52,062 nucleotides of DNA from an uncultured Prevotella sp. (GCA_900543585.1 UQRP01000017.1:1-52062); one strand, 5' to 3'. Shown: positions 1 through 9,731, counted from the stretch's first letter. The notes: a model not told the origin generated them from the letters alone. A program made the numbers and translations.

Positions 1-61
1 AAGATGTCATGGGGCGTTTTTGTGAATACGTCTACGCAAATGTGGAGACGCTTACAAACAA

Positions 62-101
62 TTACGGCAAATGCCACGGATATGTGTGGCATTTGCCGTA
101 A
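62..101 (-). terminator. Perfect 16-bp hairpin after the glucan locus; two 22-bp-family repeat units
   Basis: Positions 62-77 and 86-101 are perfect reverse complements with an 8-nt loop. On the minus strand the stem is followed by TTGTTTGT, moderately U-rich, so it can act as an intrinsic terminator for the GH3 gene, whose stop codon lies 24 nt upstream. The two arms contain GGCAAATGCC (66-75) and GGCATTTGCC (88-97), whose centres are exactly 22 bp apart, the same period as the arrays at 15.9 kb and 51.0 kb. It may therefore be a two-unit member of that repeat family doing terminator duty. The terminator role is inferred from position and structure. Confidence 0.6.
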
Positions 102-125
102 ATCATCAGAATGATTGTTTTTCGC

Positions 126-2426
126 TTATTTGACGATGGTCTTGTCGCACCAGACCGATACTTGTTTGTCGGCGATGGTGAGGCGGAACTCGCCCTCCTC
201 CAAATGCCGTTTGCCGTCCCAGCCCACAAAGGCCAGGTCGTCGGCAGGAAGGTGGAGTGTGACGGTGCGTGTCTCCTGCGGCTGAAGGCTGATTTTGTCG
301 AAGCCGCGCAGACGGCGCCCGTCGGGTGTCATTGAGGCTATGAGGTCGCTGCTATAGAGCAGCACACTCTCCTTGCCCTCACGGTTGCCGGTATTGGTGA
401 CATCGACGCTCACGGTGAGGGTGTCACCGGATGAGAAGTGTGTCTTGTCGACGCGCAGATTGTCGTATTTGAAGGTGGTATAGCTCATGCCATAGCCGAA
501 GGGCCACTGCTGTGTGATGCGTGCATTGTAGTCGTAGGCACCAGCCATTGTTCCCACTTCCTCACTCTTCTTGAAGTCGTAGTTGGCAAGCGAGTTGATT
601 TCCTTCGGATAGGTGATGGGCATCTTGCCGCTGAAGTTCTCGCGTCCGGAGAGCAGGGATGCCAGCGCGTCACCGCCATAGTTGCCGGGCAGGAAGATGT
701 CCACCACGGCCTTAGCCTTCGGCTCTATGTCAGCGATGAGACGTGGGCGCCCTTCGTTGAGAATGAGAATGACGGGCTTGCCTGTGGCTTCCAGGGCGCT
801 GACGAGCTGTCGCTGGTTGGCAGAGAGCGTGAGGTCGGAGAGGTTGCCGGGCGTCTCGGTGTAGGAGTTCTCACCAATGCAGGCAATGACGACATCGACG
901 CTGTCAGCAGCCTTCACAGCCGACGCGATGTCGGGCTCATTCTCCTCATAGTACTTACCTTTCTCATTGTAGGTGACACCTTGTCGGAGCAGCACCTTGT
1001 CCTTGCCGTATTCGTTGCACAGCGCCTCATAGATGGTGTTGTACTGCGAAGCGAACTGGTCGGTGAGATGTCCCTGCCAAGTATAGCTCCATCCTCCGTC
1101 AAGGCAGCGCATCTGGTTGGCGTTGGGCCCGGTGAGGAGGATGCGAGCGCCTTTCTGTAAAGGCAGGATGCCGTCGTTCTTCAGCAGCACCATGCTCTCC
1201 ACGGCCCCGCGATAGGAGCGCTCGGCAAACTCCTTGCCACCGAACTTGGGATAGTCTTTGAGCTTCTCAGTGGGGCGGTCGAAGAGTCCGAGACGGTATT
1301 TCATTCTCAGAATGCGGCGTACGGCATCGTCGATACGGCTCATGGGGATGGCACCCTCTTTGGCCAGCTCCTCGATGAGGTCTACGGCATCGGGATTGTA
1401 AGGTTCCATGACCATGTCGATGCCTGCGTTGATGGCGATGCGCAGGGCGTCTTTCTTATCTTTGGCCACACACTCGCGCTGCCACAGGTTGTTGACGTCG
1501 GCCCAGTCGGTGATGAGCATTCCGTCCCATCCCGTCTCCGTCTTCAGCCAGTCGGTGAGCAAGGTCTTGTTGGCGTGGACGGGCATACCATTGACGGATG
1601 CCGAGTTGACCATCACACTCAGGGCTCCAGCCTTTATCCCTTCTAAGAACGGCAGGAAGTGCTTCTCGCGCAGGTCAGCGGGGTTGATATATGCCGGTGT
1701 GCGGTCTTTGCCGGTCCATGGCACGCCATAGCCGAGATAGTGCTTCATGCAGGCGGCAATGTGCAGGTTGTCGATGTGGTTGGGGTCGGGCCCCTGAAAG
1801 CCGAGGACCATGGCCTTGCCCATCTCGGCGTTGAGATAGCAGTCCTCGCCGAAGTCTTCCCAGATACGTGGCCAGCGTGGGTCACGGCCCAGGTCAACTG
1901 TGGGGCTGTAGGTCCAGGGCACGCTCACGGCGCGCGTCTCATAGGCGGTAGCCTCGGCGCAGGTGCGGGCGATGTCGCGGTTGAAGGTGGCGGCAACATT
2001 GATATTCTGTGGGAAGAGAGTGCCGCCCTGGGTATAGGTGGAGCCATGGTTCTGGTCCAGGCCATAGAGGCAGGGAATGCCGATGTTCTTCATCGAGCTC
2101 TTCTGTATGTCGTTGATGATCTCCTGCCATTGTGCTGCTGTCGGCGCCATGGTGTTGGGGGCATTGAGGATGGAGCCTATCTGGTAGCGGCTGAGCAGAG
2201 AGTCGGTGCGTGCCTTGTCGATGTGGAACACGCCTTTGGCATCGTTGTGGCCGAAGAGGTCGGCAACGAGCTCCACCATCTGCCCGGCTTTCTGGCGCAG
2301 GGTGAGCTTGCTGAGGGTCTTCTCTACCTTGGCCTCAAGGTTGTTGTCGCGAGGGTATAGCGGGGCAGCATTGAGGCTGCCGCCGAGGGCGAACAACATG
2401 AAGATAGAAAAAATAGTCTTTCTCAT
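126..2426 (-). CDS. GH3 family beta-glucosidase (periplasmic)
   Basis: Exo-acting glycoside hydrolase of family 3, expected to release glucose from short beta-gluco-oligosaccharides in the periplasm. The chosen ATG at 2426 gives 766 residues and opens with a clean signal peptide (MRKTIFSIFMLFALGG, then SLNAAP); the 32 extra in-frame residues further upstream look like untranslated leader. The N-terminal TIM barrel has the GH3 signatures KHYLGYG and the nucleophile motif MLITDW, with the predicted nucleophile Asp at about residue 307. The middle sandwich domain carries GENSYTETPG, where the acid/base Glu is expected, and the C-terminus is a fibronectin-III-like domain. It is the last gene of the SusCD-GH16 locus and is followed by a hairpin. 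Family assignment is firm; the linkage acted on is inferred from the neighbours. Confidence 0.93.
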   Translation of the reverse strand: MRKTIFSIFMLFALGGSLNAAPLYPRDNNLEAKVEKTLSKLTLRQKAGQMVELVADLFGHNDAKGVFHIDKARTDSLLSRYQIGSILNAPNTMAPTAAQWQEIINDIQKSSMKNIGIPCLYGLDQNHGSTYTQGGTLFPQNINVAATFNRDIARTCAEATAYETRAVSVPWTYSPTVDLGRDPRWPRIWEDFGEDCYLNAEMGKAMVLGFQGPDPNHIDNLHIAACMKHYLGYGVPWTGKDRTPAYINPADLREKHFLPFLEGIKAGALSVMVNSASVNGMPVHANKTLLTDWLKTETGWDGMLITDWADVNNLWQRECVAKDKKDALRIAINAGIDMVMEPYNPDAVDLIEELAKEGAIPMSRIDDAVRRILRMKYRLGLFDRPTEKLKDYPKFGGKEFAERSYRGAVESMVLLKNDGILPLQKGARILLTGPNANQMRCLDGGWSYTWQGHLTDQFASQYNTIYEALCNEYGKDKVLLRQGVTYNEKGKYYEENEPDIASAVKAADSVDVVIACIGENSYTETPGNLSDLTLSANQRQLVSALEATGKPVILILNEGRPRLIADIEPKAKAVVDIFLPGNYGGDALASLLSGRENFSGKMPITYPKEINSLANYDFKKSEEVGTMAGAYDYNARITQQWPFGYGMSYTTFKYDNLRVDKTHFSSGDTLTVSVDVTNTGNREGKESVLLYSSDLIASMTPDGRRLRGFDKISLQPQETRTVTLHLPADDLAFVGWDGKRHLEEGEFRLTIADKQVSVWCDKTIVK

Positions 2427-2565
2427 TATTTTGAGGATGGTGATTTCTTTAAAAAAGCCTGTGGAAGTCCAGGAATGGGCTCCCGCAGGCCAAAATATAA
2501 ACAAATGATAATTAGGATACAAACCTGTTGCTTATTACAATAGTGTCAAGTTGCTACTCTTGTGG

Positions 2566-3825
2566 CTATTGTACGGTGACTCTGTCAACATAATATCCGT
2601 GACCGCCACATAGGAATCCGGCCTGGTTCTGTATCAAGTCGAGAGCGTCCTGCGTCAGCGTGTAGGTGTCTACGCCACTACTGCTGATGTCTATCTTCTC
2701 CGAATTGGGGAGCAGTGTCCACCAGCCTGTCATAAGCTGCATCTGATGGTAGGCGTCGGCAGGTTCTGTAGAGTAGTAAACCCTGAGGATGGTGCCGGCT
2801 TTCAGTTGAGCGAAGACATCCTGGCCGATGAGGTTGAAGGTCTTGTTGGGGTCGCCGTCGGGCTTATCCCATGACACGTAGTGATGGCCCTCCCAGAGCG
2901 TGCGCTCCGAGGAGATGGTGACCTTCTCGCTGTTGACGATGCCGTTGGCGGTGTAGAAGGTCAGCTCGCTGCCGTCCTTGGTCTTTCCGGTCACATCATA
3001 TTCTCCCTCGGCGAGGTTGGGGCATGTGAGGACGAGCGTCTCGCTGCTCTGGTTGTCGAACGAGGTGATGGTCTGGTCGCCGATGGTGATAGACGCCACC
3101 TTGTCCAGATTGATACCTGTCAGTGTCCATGTGGCGTTGGCATTGGCGCGGTTGGCACCTGCGGTGACGAGGGCCTTCGAGGTCACTGTCACCTGATTGC
3201 CGCCATAGCTGTTGCCATCGTTGTCGATGAGCGAGATGCGGTAGGTGGAGTCCTTGAGATTCTCCGGCACGAGGTATTGCAGGGCCTGACCGTCGTCGGT
3301 AGTCTCTAACTCAATATCAGTCACTTGCTGGCCACCGATAGCCACAGCTTTGATATTGCTGAGGTTGGTGCCGTAGAGTGTGGCCACAGCACCCGGCGCT
3401 ACGAAGCGCTCAAAGCTCTTGGTCGTTGTCGTGGGGTCGCCGTCCAAGGGCTTCACCTTGACCAGACCTTCGCGGCTCGTCGACTTGCCGGCTGTCGTGG
3501 TGGCTACAATCTTCAGGTCGTAGGTGCCGGCTTCCAACTGCTGCTCTATGGATTTGCCTTCATTGACTTTCTTGCCGTCGAGGAACCATTCGCAGGTGGT
3601 GTAGTCGGCAGGCGTCACTGTCAGCGTCATGCTGAGCTTGGCGTCGCGTGAGAACTCAGCGAAGGTGGCGAGCTGTCCGTTCTCCCGGTCGGGGAAGACA
3701 GGGTCGATGATGCGGGGATCATCGTTGGCGGTAGCCGTGGAGATGGGGTCGTCGTCGCTGCATGAGGTGAGTGTCATGGAGAGCAGGCCCATGGCGAGCA
3801 ACATGTAAGAATATATCTTTTTCAT
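2566..3825 (-). CDS. Surface glycan-binding lipoprotein with TIG/IPT-like domains (SGBP-B position)
   Basis: Predicted cell-surface lipoprotein of 419 residues. The lipobox ends MTLTSC with Cys22, followed by SDDD, which matches the acidic surface-export signal of Bacteroidetes lipoproteins. An N-terminal PKD/Ig-like segment (about 45-125) is followed by two IPT/TIG-like repeats; AVATLYGTNLSNIKAVAIGG and ATWTLTGINLDKVASITIGD are recognisable starts. The C-terminal third is aromatic-rich (WEGHHYVSW, MTGWWTLLP) and probably binds the polysaccharide. It sits directly after susD and before the GH3 gene, the place where known loci encode SGBP-B. The sequence shows no catalytic motif. The fold is inferred by eye; ligand specificity cannot be read from sequence. 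Confidence 0.78.
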   Translation of the reverse strand: MKKIYSYMLLAMGLLSMTLTSCSDDDPISTATANDDPRIIDPVFPDRENGQLATFAEFSRDAKLSMTLTVTPADYTTCEWFLDGKKVNEGKSIEQQLEAGTYDLKIVATTTAGKSTSREGLVKVKPLDGDPTTTTKSFERFVAPGAVATLYGTNLSNIKAVAIGGQQVTDIELETTDDGQALQYLVPENLKDSTYRISLIDNDGNSYGGNQVTVTSKALVTAGANRANANATWTLTGINLDKVASITIGDQTITSFDNQSSETLVLTCPNLAEGEYDVTGKTKDGSELTFYTANGIVNSEKVTISSERTLWEGHHYVSWDKPDGDPNKTFNLIGQDVFAQLKAGTILRVYYSTEPADAYHQMQLMTGWWTLLPNSEKIDISSSGVDTYTLTQDALDLIQNQAGFLCGGHGYYVDRVTVQ

Positions 3826-3852
3826 CGTTAATGCGTGTTGAAAGTAAATGGT

Positions 3853-5526
3853 TTATTTCTCCTTGTCCCACCAGACGTGGGTGTGCCAGTCGTCCTTGCC
3901 ACCCATGCGGTCGAGCGCCTCGTCGTAGTTGGCTTTGTTGTAGGAAGACTCTAAGACAGGGTAGCAGAGGCGCACGGGAATCTCCTTACCTCCGGTGAGG
4001 TACTGGCCCCAGCCATAGTCATCAGGCGACTTGAGTTTGGGGTATCCCGAACGGCGCACGTTAGCCCAGCACTCGGCGGGGTTGGTGAGGTGCAGAATCC
4101 AGGCCTGGGTGTTGATGGACTCCTCTTTCTGAGCGTCGGTGTGGCCGATATTGTTGTTGGCTTTGTAGGTGTTGAACTCGTTGTCGCTGATGGCCTTGCA
4201 GCCGTAGCGCTCAGAGAGCAGGTCCATGGCTTTGCGCACGCCCTGCCAGTAGAGGTCGTCGACGGTGCCACGGCCCACGGTCCAGCCTTTGAGGGTGGCT
4301 TCGGCAAGGAGGAAGTCGACTTCGGCAGCGGTCATGATGATGCCGGGGTTGTCCGTTCTGAGGAAGTTGTTGGCGAGTTTCGGGCGCACCTCACGGGCCA
4401 GCGACGGATTGATTTTAGCGTTGGTCTTTGCCATCTCCGTGAGCAGGTCGCTGGTGTAGCCTGTCGGCCAGGCATCCCAGGAGAAGGCTCCGGGGTCACA
4501 GGGCTCCATCTTGATGCCCTTGCTAATCATCTCGTCGGTGAGGTCGATACGGTTGTCGGTACTTGTGGCACTCATCAAGCCGTCATAGTAGAAGCGTGCG
4601 ATGCGATAGGTGCGTGGGTCGCCGCTGTCCTTGAGCTTGTTGAAGAGCGTGGAGCAGATGTAGCTTGGGTTGTTGGCAGGGTCGTTGCCGAAGAGAAGCT
4701 GTGAGAGGCGGTTGCCGCGGTAGTCGCTGTACGACTCCTGGCCGAAGCTCATGGAGGTTGTCATATAGTGGATATAGGCGTCGTCATTGGCCGTCTCTAT
4801 GATGCCGCCATCAGCCTGAAGAGCTTTCTCAAACTCCTGGCGGGCCTTCTCGGGGTCGACATAGGAGATGCGCATGGCAAAGCGCAGGCGCAGGCTGTTG
4901 GCCAGCTTCTTCCATTTGGCCAGGTCGCCGCCGTAGATGAGGTCGCCGCTGACTTTGTCCTTGGAAGCGTCGAGGCTGGTGACAGCGTTGTCGAGCTGGT
5001 TGAAGAAGTCGTAGTAGATGTCCTTCTGCGAGTCATACTTAGCGTTGGCAATGCCCTTGATGAAGCCATAGCCCGCCTCGCTGTAAGGGCAGTCGCCATA
5101 GATGTCGGTGATGATCGACATCAAGTAGACGCGATAGACGCTGGCCACAGCCTTGAGGTTGGGCTTGCTGTCGGCATGCTCGATGGCGTCGACGATGTTC
5201 TTGATGGCAGTGGGGTAGAGGGATGTCCAGATGCGGCTCATCTCGTTGTTGTCCACAGTGTGGTGGCCACCGTAGTTGGTCGTATTCCAGCATCCCATGA
5301 GCTGCTGGTCGAAGGCATAGAGATAGTTGCGGTAGATTTCCACCATGCCTAAGTCTCCATAGGTCTGCAGCTCGGCGGTGGTGAGCTGCGCATTGGGATC
5401 TATCGACGGCGCTTTCGACGGGTCGGTGTTGATGCTGGTCATGGTGTCGTCGCTGCTGCACGAAGCGCTCATGAGCGAGACAAGGGCCAAGGCCGCCATA
5501 ACAATATATTGATGTATCTTCTTCAT
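3853..5526 (-). CDS. SusD-like lipoprotein, SusD_2/RagB type
   Basis: Outer-membrane lipoprotein that partners the adjacent SusC and captures glycan for import. The start at 5526 gives 557 residues with a lipoprotein signal ending at Cys23 (LMSASC followed by SSDDT). The N-terminus reads INTDPSKAPSIDPNAQLTTAELQ in spaced form, typical of the SusD_2 subgroup, and the helical core contains VASVYRVYLMSIITDIYGDCPYSEA, the usual TPR-helix and DxYGDxPY region. The C-terminal part (WILHLTNPAECWANVRRSGYP) also fits the family. The upstream in-frame residues overlap the susC stop region and lack a signal, so the internal ATG was preferred. The 25-bp gap to susC indicates co-transcription. Confidence 0.92.
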   Translation of the reverse strand: MKKIHQYIVMAALALVSLMSASCSSDDTMTSINTDPSKAPSIDPNAQLTTAELQTYGDLGMVEIYRNYLYAFDQQLMGCWNTTNYGGHHTVDNNEMSRIWTSLYPTAIKNIVDAIEHADSKPNLKAVASVYRVYLMSIITDIYGDCPYSEAGYGFIKGIANAKYDSQKDIYYDFFNQLDNAVTSLDASKDKVSGDLIYGGDLAKWKKLANSLRLRFAMRISYVDPEKARQEFEKALQADGGIIETANDDAYIHYMTTSMSFGQESYSDYRGNRLSQLLFGNDPANNPSYICSTLFNKLKDSGDPRTYRIARFYYDGLMSATSTDNRIDLTDEMISKGIKMEPCDPGAFSWDAWPTGYTSDLLTEMAKTNAKINPSLAREVRPKLANNFLRTDNPGIIMTAAEVDFLLAEATLKGWTVGRGTVDDLYWQGVRKAMDLLSERYGCKAISDNEFNTYKANNNIGHTDAQKEESINTQAWILHLTNPAECWANVRRSGYPKLKSPDDYGWGQYLTGGKEIPVRLCYPVLESSYNKANYDEALDRMGGKDDWHTHVWWDKEK

Positions 5527-5551
5527 GATGATTGTTGGTCTTTGAATGAGT

Positions 5552-8500
5552 TTAGAACTTGACATTGACGTTGAAGCCATAGCTCTTACGTGAAGGCAGC
5601 GAACCGTATTCCAGTCCTATACCCGTGGTGTTGTTGTAGTTGGAGTCCGGGTCGATGTCCGGGATGTTCTTCCAGACGATGAACGGGTTGCGGGCTACGA
5701 AGGAGACGCTGAGGCCCTTCACCCAGTTGTGGAGCCACGCGGTGGGCACCTGGTAGGTGAGTGTGAGCTCACGGCACTTGACGTAGGAGTTGTCGTAGAT
5801 GAACATCGACGGTGCATTGCGGCAGACGCTCATCCAGTAGTCCTCAGGGTTGACATAGATGTCGTTTTCGCGGTAGGTGCCGTCGCCGTTGTCGATGACG
5901 CCAGGAGCAATGAATCCGCCTGTCGGCTTCCATGTAGAAGCACCCTTCTTGATGCCGGCAGCCTCGCGGGCTTCCTCAGAGCGATACCACTCCTCGCGAC
6001 CTTGCAATGTGGCCTTGGCCTTACCGCTCTCGTAGGCGGCACGCTCTGACATAGAGTAGAGGTCGGCACCCACCTTGACGTCGAAGATGGCATTGAGGGA
6101 GAGGCGCTTGTAAGTCAGCGTTGTCGTCACACCACCGGTCCAGTCCCAGGAGGCATTGCCTAAGACATGGTTGCTCTTGTCATATTCGGGCAGACCCGTG
6201 GAGGGGTCGATGAGCACCTGTCCGGCGGCATTGCGCTTGAAGTCAGGGCCTACGATAGAGCCGAAGTTCTCGCCCACCTTGGCGGCAACCTGCACGTCGA
6301 GCCAGGTGGCCTTCTCAAGCTCGAACATGTCCATGCCGTCGACAAGGCGCTTGACCTTGTTGCTGTTCTTGGAGAAGTTGAGGTTCAAATCCCAGGAGAA
6401 GTCCTTCGTCTGGATGGGGCGGGTGTTGAGGGTGATCTCGACACCGCTGTTGTCTATCTCACCGGCGTTGATGAGGCGGTAGGTGTAGCCCGATGTCCAG
6501 GATGTGGCCATGCCCATAATCTGGTTTTTACTCTTCTGTGTGTAGTAGGTGACGTCGAGTCCGATGCGGTTGTTGAGGAACTTGGTCTCAAGACCTATCT
6601 CGAAGGAGTTTGTCTTTGTTGGCTTCAGGTCCTTGTTGGGGATGGTGCTGTTGTTGATATAGCCGATGGTATATCCCGGATAAGTGTATTTAGACTTGGT
6701 ATAGACGAGTCCGAGCTGGTAAGGGTCGGTATCGCTACCTACCTGTGCCCATGACATACGTAACTTTCCATAAGGCATCTTGTTGCCGGCATGGAGCAGT
6801 TCGGAGAAGACAAACGAACCCGAGAACGAAGGGTAGACGTAGACGTTGTTGCTGGTAGGCAGCGTCGAGCTCTGGTCACCACGCAGGGTAGCGTCGAGGT
6901 AGAGCATGTGTCTCCAACCTAAGCTTGCAGAACCGAAGAGGGAGTTGATGCGTTTGCGGTAGCTGGCGGGCTCGATGCTCGTCTCGTTGAAGCTCGTGAT
7001 GTTCACCACATCGCGAATCTGCATGTCCTGAGCTGTCGTCACCGTAGTCTGGTTGTTAATCTTATAGATGTTGCCGCCGGCAGTGGCATTGAAGTCGAAG
7101 TCGCCCCATGAGTTGTTGTACAGGGCTAAGAGCTCAAAGTTGTACATGCGGTTGCGGAAGTTGCTGATTTGCAGACGACCGGCTTCGAAGCCCGGCGTTG
7201 TGGGCGCCTTGAAGTCATTAAACGTAAACCAGTTGAGGTCGGCGCCGAGGGTAGCCTGAAGGCGGAAGTGCTTGGTGATATTCCATACGCCCTTACCCGT
7301 GAGACGGACAATGTCCTTGTTGGAGTTGTTGTAGTTCTTATATACGTCCCAATAGGGGTTGACGTTGTAAGGGTCCATACCGTTCCAGTTGGCGTAGTCA
7401 CCATTCTCGTCCTGGTAAGTCCTGAGCCATGCCTGGTCGTAGGTGGTGGCGAGGGTCATGAGGTTCTTACCCACGTTCGACTTGCTGTCGCCGAGGGCCG
7501 GACGGTTCTTGACATACTCGCGGGTGTAGTTGGCGCTGAAGTCGAGGTCCACCTTGCCCATGGTGGTGTTGGCACGCAGGTTGAAGATGTCGCGGCTCAT
7601 ATTCGTCTTCGGCACGATGTCTTTGTTGCGCATGTCGGTGAAGGTGAAGCGGACGCCCGTCTTACCGTTGTTCATGCCCACGATGGCGGTATTGGTGGCC
7701 GTGAGACCTGTGCGGAAGAAGCCGGAGGCATTGTCGGGGATGATGAGGTAGGGACGCTCCACACCGTCGAAATATTTCAGCATGTTGGAGCCGTCGGCCT
7801 TGGGACCCCAGCTCTTGTTAGTATTCGACACGGCATCGATGCTGTACTTGCCGTTGCTGCCCATGCCATAAATCTGCTGGGTGTTGTTCCATTTAGCCAG
7901 CTGGGTGTCGAAGGTCAGCGAGCCGTTGTATTCCACGCTCATCTTGTCCTTGTCGGCCTTCTTGGTGGTGATGAGGATGACGCCGTGGCTGGCGCGGCTA
8001 CCGTAGAGGGCCGAGGCAGCGGGGCCCTTGAGCACAGACATCGACTCGATGTCGTCGGGGTTGATGCTGGAAATGCCGTCGCCAAGGTCGAAGCCACCGC
8101 TGGTGCCGGCGCTGCCGAAGTTAGTATTATCCAAAGGCACGCCGTCGATGACATAAAGAGGCTGGTTGTTACCCGTCATCTCGGTATTACCACGGAGAAC
8201 GACGCGCGTGCTGCCGCTGGCACCACCTGCCGTCTGGCTGACGACGAGTCCGGCAACCTTACCGGCGAGGGAGTTGATGACATTGGTCTCTTTGGCTTTC
8301 TTCAGTTCGTCGCCTTTCACTTCGCCCACGCCATAGCCCAGCGCCTTGCGCTCGCGCTTGATGCCGAGGGCTGTGACGACGACCTCGTCGAGGGTTTTCT
8401 TGTCTTCCTCCAAGACGATGGTCATGCCGTTGTGGGCCTTCACGGTCAGCGTCTTGTAGCCAATGTAGCTCACTTCCAAGGTGGCACCGGGCTTGACACG

Positions 8501-8737
8501 CAGGGTGAAGTGGCCGTCGAGATCGGTGACAGCCCCTAAGTCTTTGGCGTCTTTCACTTTCACAGTGGCGCCGATGATGGGCTCGCTGCCGTCAGTGACA
8601 GTTCCCGACACTGTCTGAACCTGGTCGGTGATGGTCAGGGCCATCGACGGAGATGCGGAGCGTGTAGCAAGCCATGGTGTCATGCTGAGCACGCAGAGAC
8701 ACATCATGTTGGCTGCGTTTCGGTTGATTTGTTTCAT
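5552..8737 (-). CDS. SusC/RagA family TonB-linked outer-membrane receptor
   Basis: Active-transport barrel for glycans, 1061 residues from the ATG at 8737; the 33 upstream in-frame residues are not signal-like. After the signal region comes a carboxypeptidase-regulatory-like domain (about 40-110: VSGTVTDGSEPIIGATVKV). The SusC TonB box DEVVVTALG follows, then the plug (LAGKVAGLVVSQTAG; QPLYVIDGVP; SINPDDIESMSVLKGPAASALYG), and a beta-barrel ending in Phe (FNVNVKF). Gene order GH16-susC-susD-SGBP-GH3 with 13- to 40-bp gaps argues for one operon, driven from 9756-9763. Expected to import oligosaccharides of about 4 or more glucose units cut by the GH16 enzyme, by analogy with known loci. Confidence 0.95.
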   Translation of the reverse strand: MKQINRNAANMMCLCVLSMTPWLATRSASPSMALTITDQVQTVSGTVTDGSEPIIGATVKVKDAKDLGAVTDLDGHFTLRVKPGATLEVSYIGYKTLTVKAHNGMTIVLEEDKKTLDEVVVTALGIKRERKALGYGVGEVKGDELKKAKETNVINSLAGKVAGLVVSQTAGGASGSTRVVLRGNTEMTGNNQPLYVIDGVPLDNTNFGSAGTSGGFDLGDGISSINPDDIESMSVLKGPAASALYGSRASHGVILITTKKADKDKMSVEYNGSLTFDTQLAKWNNTQQIYGMGSNGKYSIDAVSNTNKSWGPKADGSNMLKYFDGVERPYLIIPDNASGFFRTGLTATNTAIVGMNNGKTGVRFTFTDMRNKDIVPKTNMSRDIFNLRANTTMGKVDLDFSANYTREYVKNRPALGDSKSNVGKNLMTLATTYDQAWLRTYQDENGDYANWNGMDPYNVNPYWDVYKNYNNSNKDIVRLTGKGVWNITKHFRLQATLGADLNWFTFNDFKAPTTPGFEAGRLQISNFRNRMYNFELLALYNNSWGDFDFNATAGGNIYKINNQTTVTTAQDMQIRDVVNITSFNETSIEPASYRKRINSLFGSASLGWRHMLYLDATLRGDQSSTLPTSNNVYVYPSFSGSFVFSELLHAGNKMPYGKLRMSWAQVGSDTDPYQLGLVYTKSKYTYPGYTIGYINNSTIPNKDLKPTKTNSFEIGLETKFLNNRIGLDVTYYTQKSKNQIMGMATSWTSGYTYRLINAGEIDNSGVEITLNTRPIQTKDFSWDLNLNFSKNSNKVKRLVDGMDMFELEKATWLDVQVAAKVGENFGSIVGPDFKRNAAGQVLIDPSTGLPEYDKSNHVLGNASWDWTGGVTTTLTYKRLSLNAIFDVKVGADLYSMSERAAYESGKAKATLQGREEWYRSEEAREAAGIKKGASTWKPTGGFIAPGVIDNGDGTYRENDIYVNPEDYWMSVCRNAPSMFIYDNSYVKCRELTLTYQVPTAWLHNWVKGLSVSFVARNPFIVWKNIPDIDPDSNYNNTTGIGLEYGSLPSRKSYGFNVNVKF

Positions 8738-8750
8738 TGTCAGATGGTTT

Positions 8751-9731
8751 TTATTTAGTTTGTCTAATAATTTTCTTTCCTTGATGGATGAGGATGCCGC
8801 GGCTGTCGGCACTGACACGCGCACCGGCCATGTCATACCATGCGTCGTTGGCGGTGGCGTTCATCCGGCTCACCTTTCTGATGCCGGTAGAGACATTATG
8901 CTGGCCTGTCTTCTGATAGACACGTACGTAGTCGACGAGCATCTGGGCCTCACTGCCGGCTTGTGGCAATGCTGTGATGTCGGAAGGATTGGTGATACCG
9001 GTGAAGTCGCCACCCACGGCAAGGTTGAAGATGAGAAAATAGGGCTTGTGGAAATAAGCCGAGCGGCTGAAACCTTTCTTGATGGTGGCGGTGAAGTAAG
9101 GTGTGGCATCGTTGTCAATATAGAACATCAGATAGTCATCGTCCCACTCGCAGGTAAAGATATGGTAGTCGTCGGTGAGATCTTGGCTCACGGTCTTGTT
9201 GCCGGAAGTAAACTGCTGATGCTTGGCAATGCTCTCGCCCCAGTGGATGGTCCCAGCCACAGTGTTGGCGATGGCATTGGCGGCGACGGCGTCTTTCATG
9301 CCCATCTCCATGATGTCTATCTCGCCGCATTTAGGCCAGTTCACGGTGTCGAAGTCTTCGCCCATCATCCAGAAGGCGGGCCACAAGCCATTGGCTAAGT
9401 GCGGCAGTTTGATGCGGGCTTCTATCTTCCCGTGGGTGAAGGAGACCTTGTGGAGGCTGTTGACACGACCGGAGGTAAACGACCGGCTGCCATAGCTCTC
9501 GCGGCGGGCTGTCAGCACGAGGTTGCCGTCGGCAATGGTGACGTTGTCAGGGCGGGAGGTGTAGGCTTCGAGCTCATTATTATAAGGAGCGTCGGTGACC
9601 TCTACATTCCAGTTGGTGCCTAACGTATTGGTGTCGAACTCGTCGCTCCACACCAGTTCATAGTCTTGCGCATGGACGGCGCCGACGGTGAGGAGCATAA
9701 AAGTAAAGCTTAGAATCTGTTTGACGTTCAT
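8751..9731 (-). CDS. GH16 endo-beta-glucanase (laminarinase/lichenase type)
   Basis: Secreted endo-acting glycoside hydrolase, 326 residues from the ATG at 9731 (signal MNVKQILSFTFMLLTVGA, cut near AVHAQ). The GH16 catalytic signature GEIDIME is present, placing nucleophile Glu137, Asp139 and acid/base Glu142; WPAFWMMGE lies just before it and ELVWSDEFD marks the domain start. The last 45 residues lie beyond the catalytic domain and read WYDMAGARV...GILIHQGKKI, a short tail of the kind often seen at the end of secreted Prevotella proteins. First gene of the operon, just behind its promoter. Beta-1,3- versus mixed-linkage specificity is not decided by sequence; context favours mixed-linkage or laminarin-type beta-glucan. 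Confidence 0.93.
   Translation of the reverse strand: MNVKQILSFTFMLLTVGAVHAQDYELVWSDEFDTNTLGTNWNVEVTDAPYNNELEAYTSRPDNVTIADGNLVLTARRESYGSRSFTSGRVNSLHKVSFTHGKIEARIKLPHLANGLWPAFWMMGEDFDTVNWPKCGEIDIMEMGMKDAVAANAIANTVAGTIHWGESIAKHQQFTSGNKTVSQDLTDDYHIFTCEWDDDYLMFYIDNDATPYFTATIKKGFSRSAYFHKPYFLIFNLAVGGDFTGITNPSDITALPQAGSEAQMLVDYVRVYQKTGQHNVSTGIRKVSRMNATANDAWYDMAGARVSADSRGILIHQGKKIIRQTK

Noticed and set aside
7169..8539. A 456-residue plus-strand open frame inside susC
   Set aside because: Antisense shadow of the SusC gene, which has full family motifs. Composition rich in Val, Gly and His is typical of such shadows.
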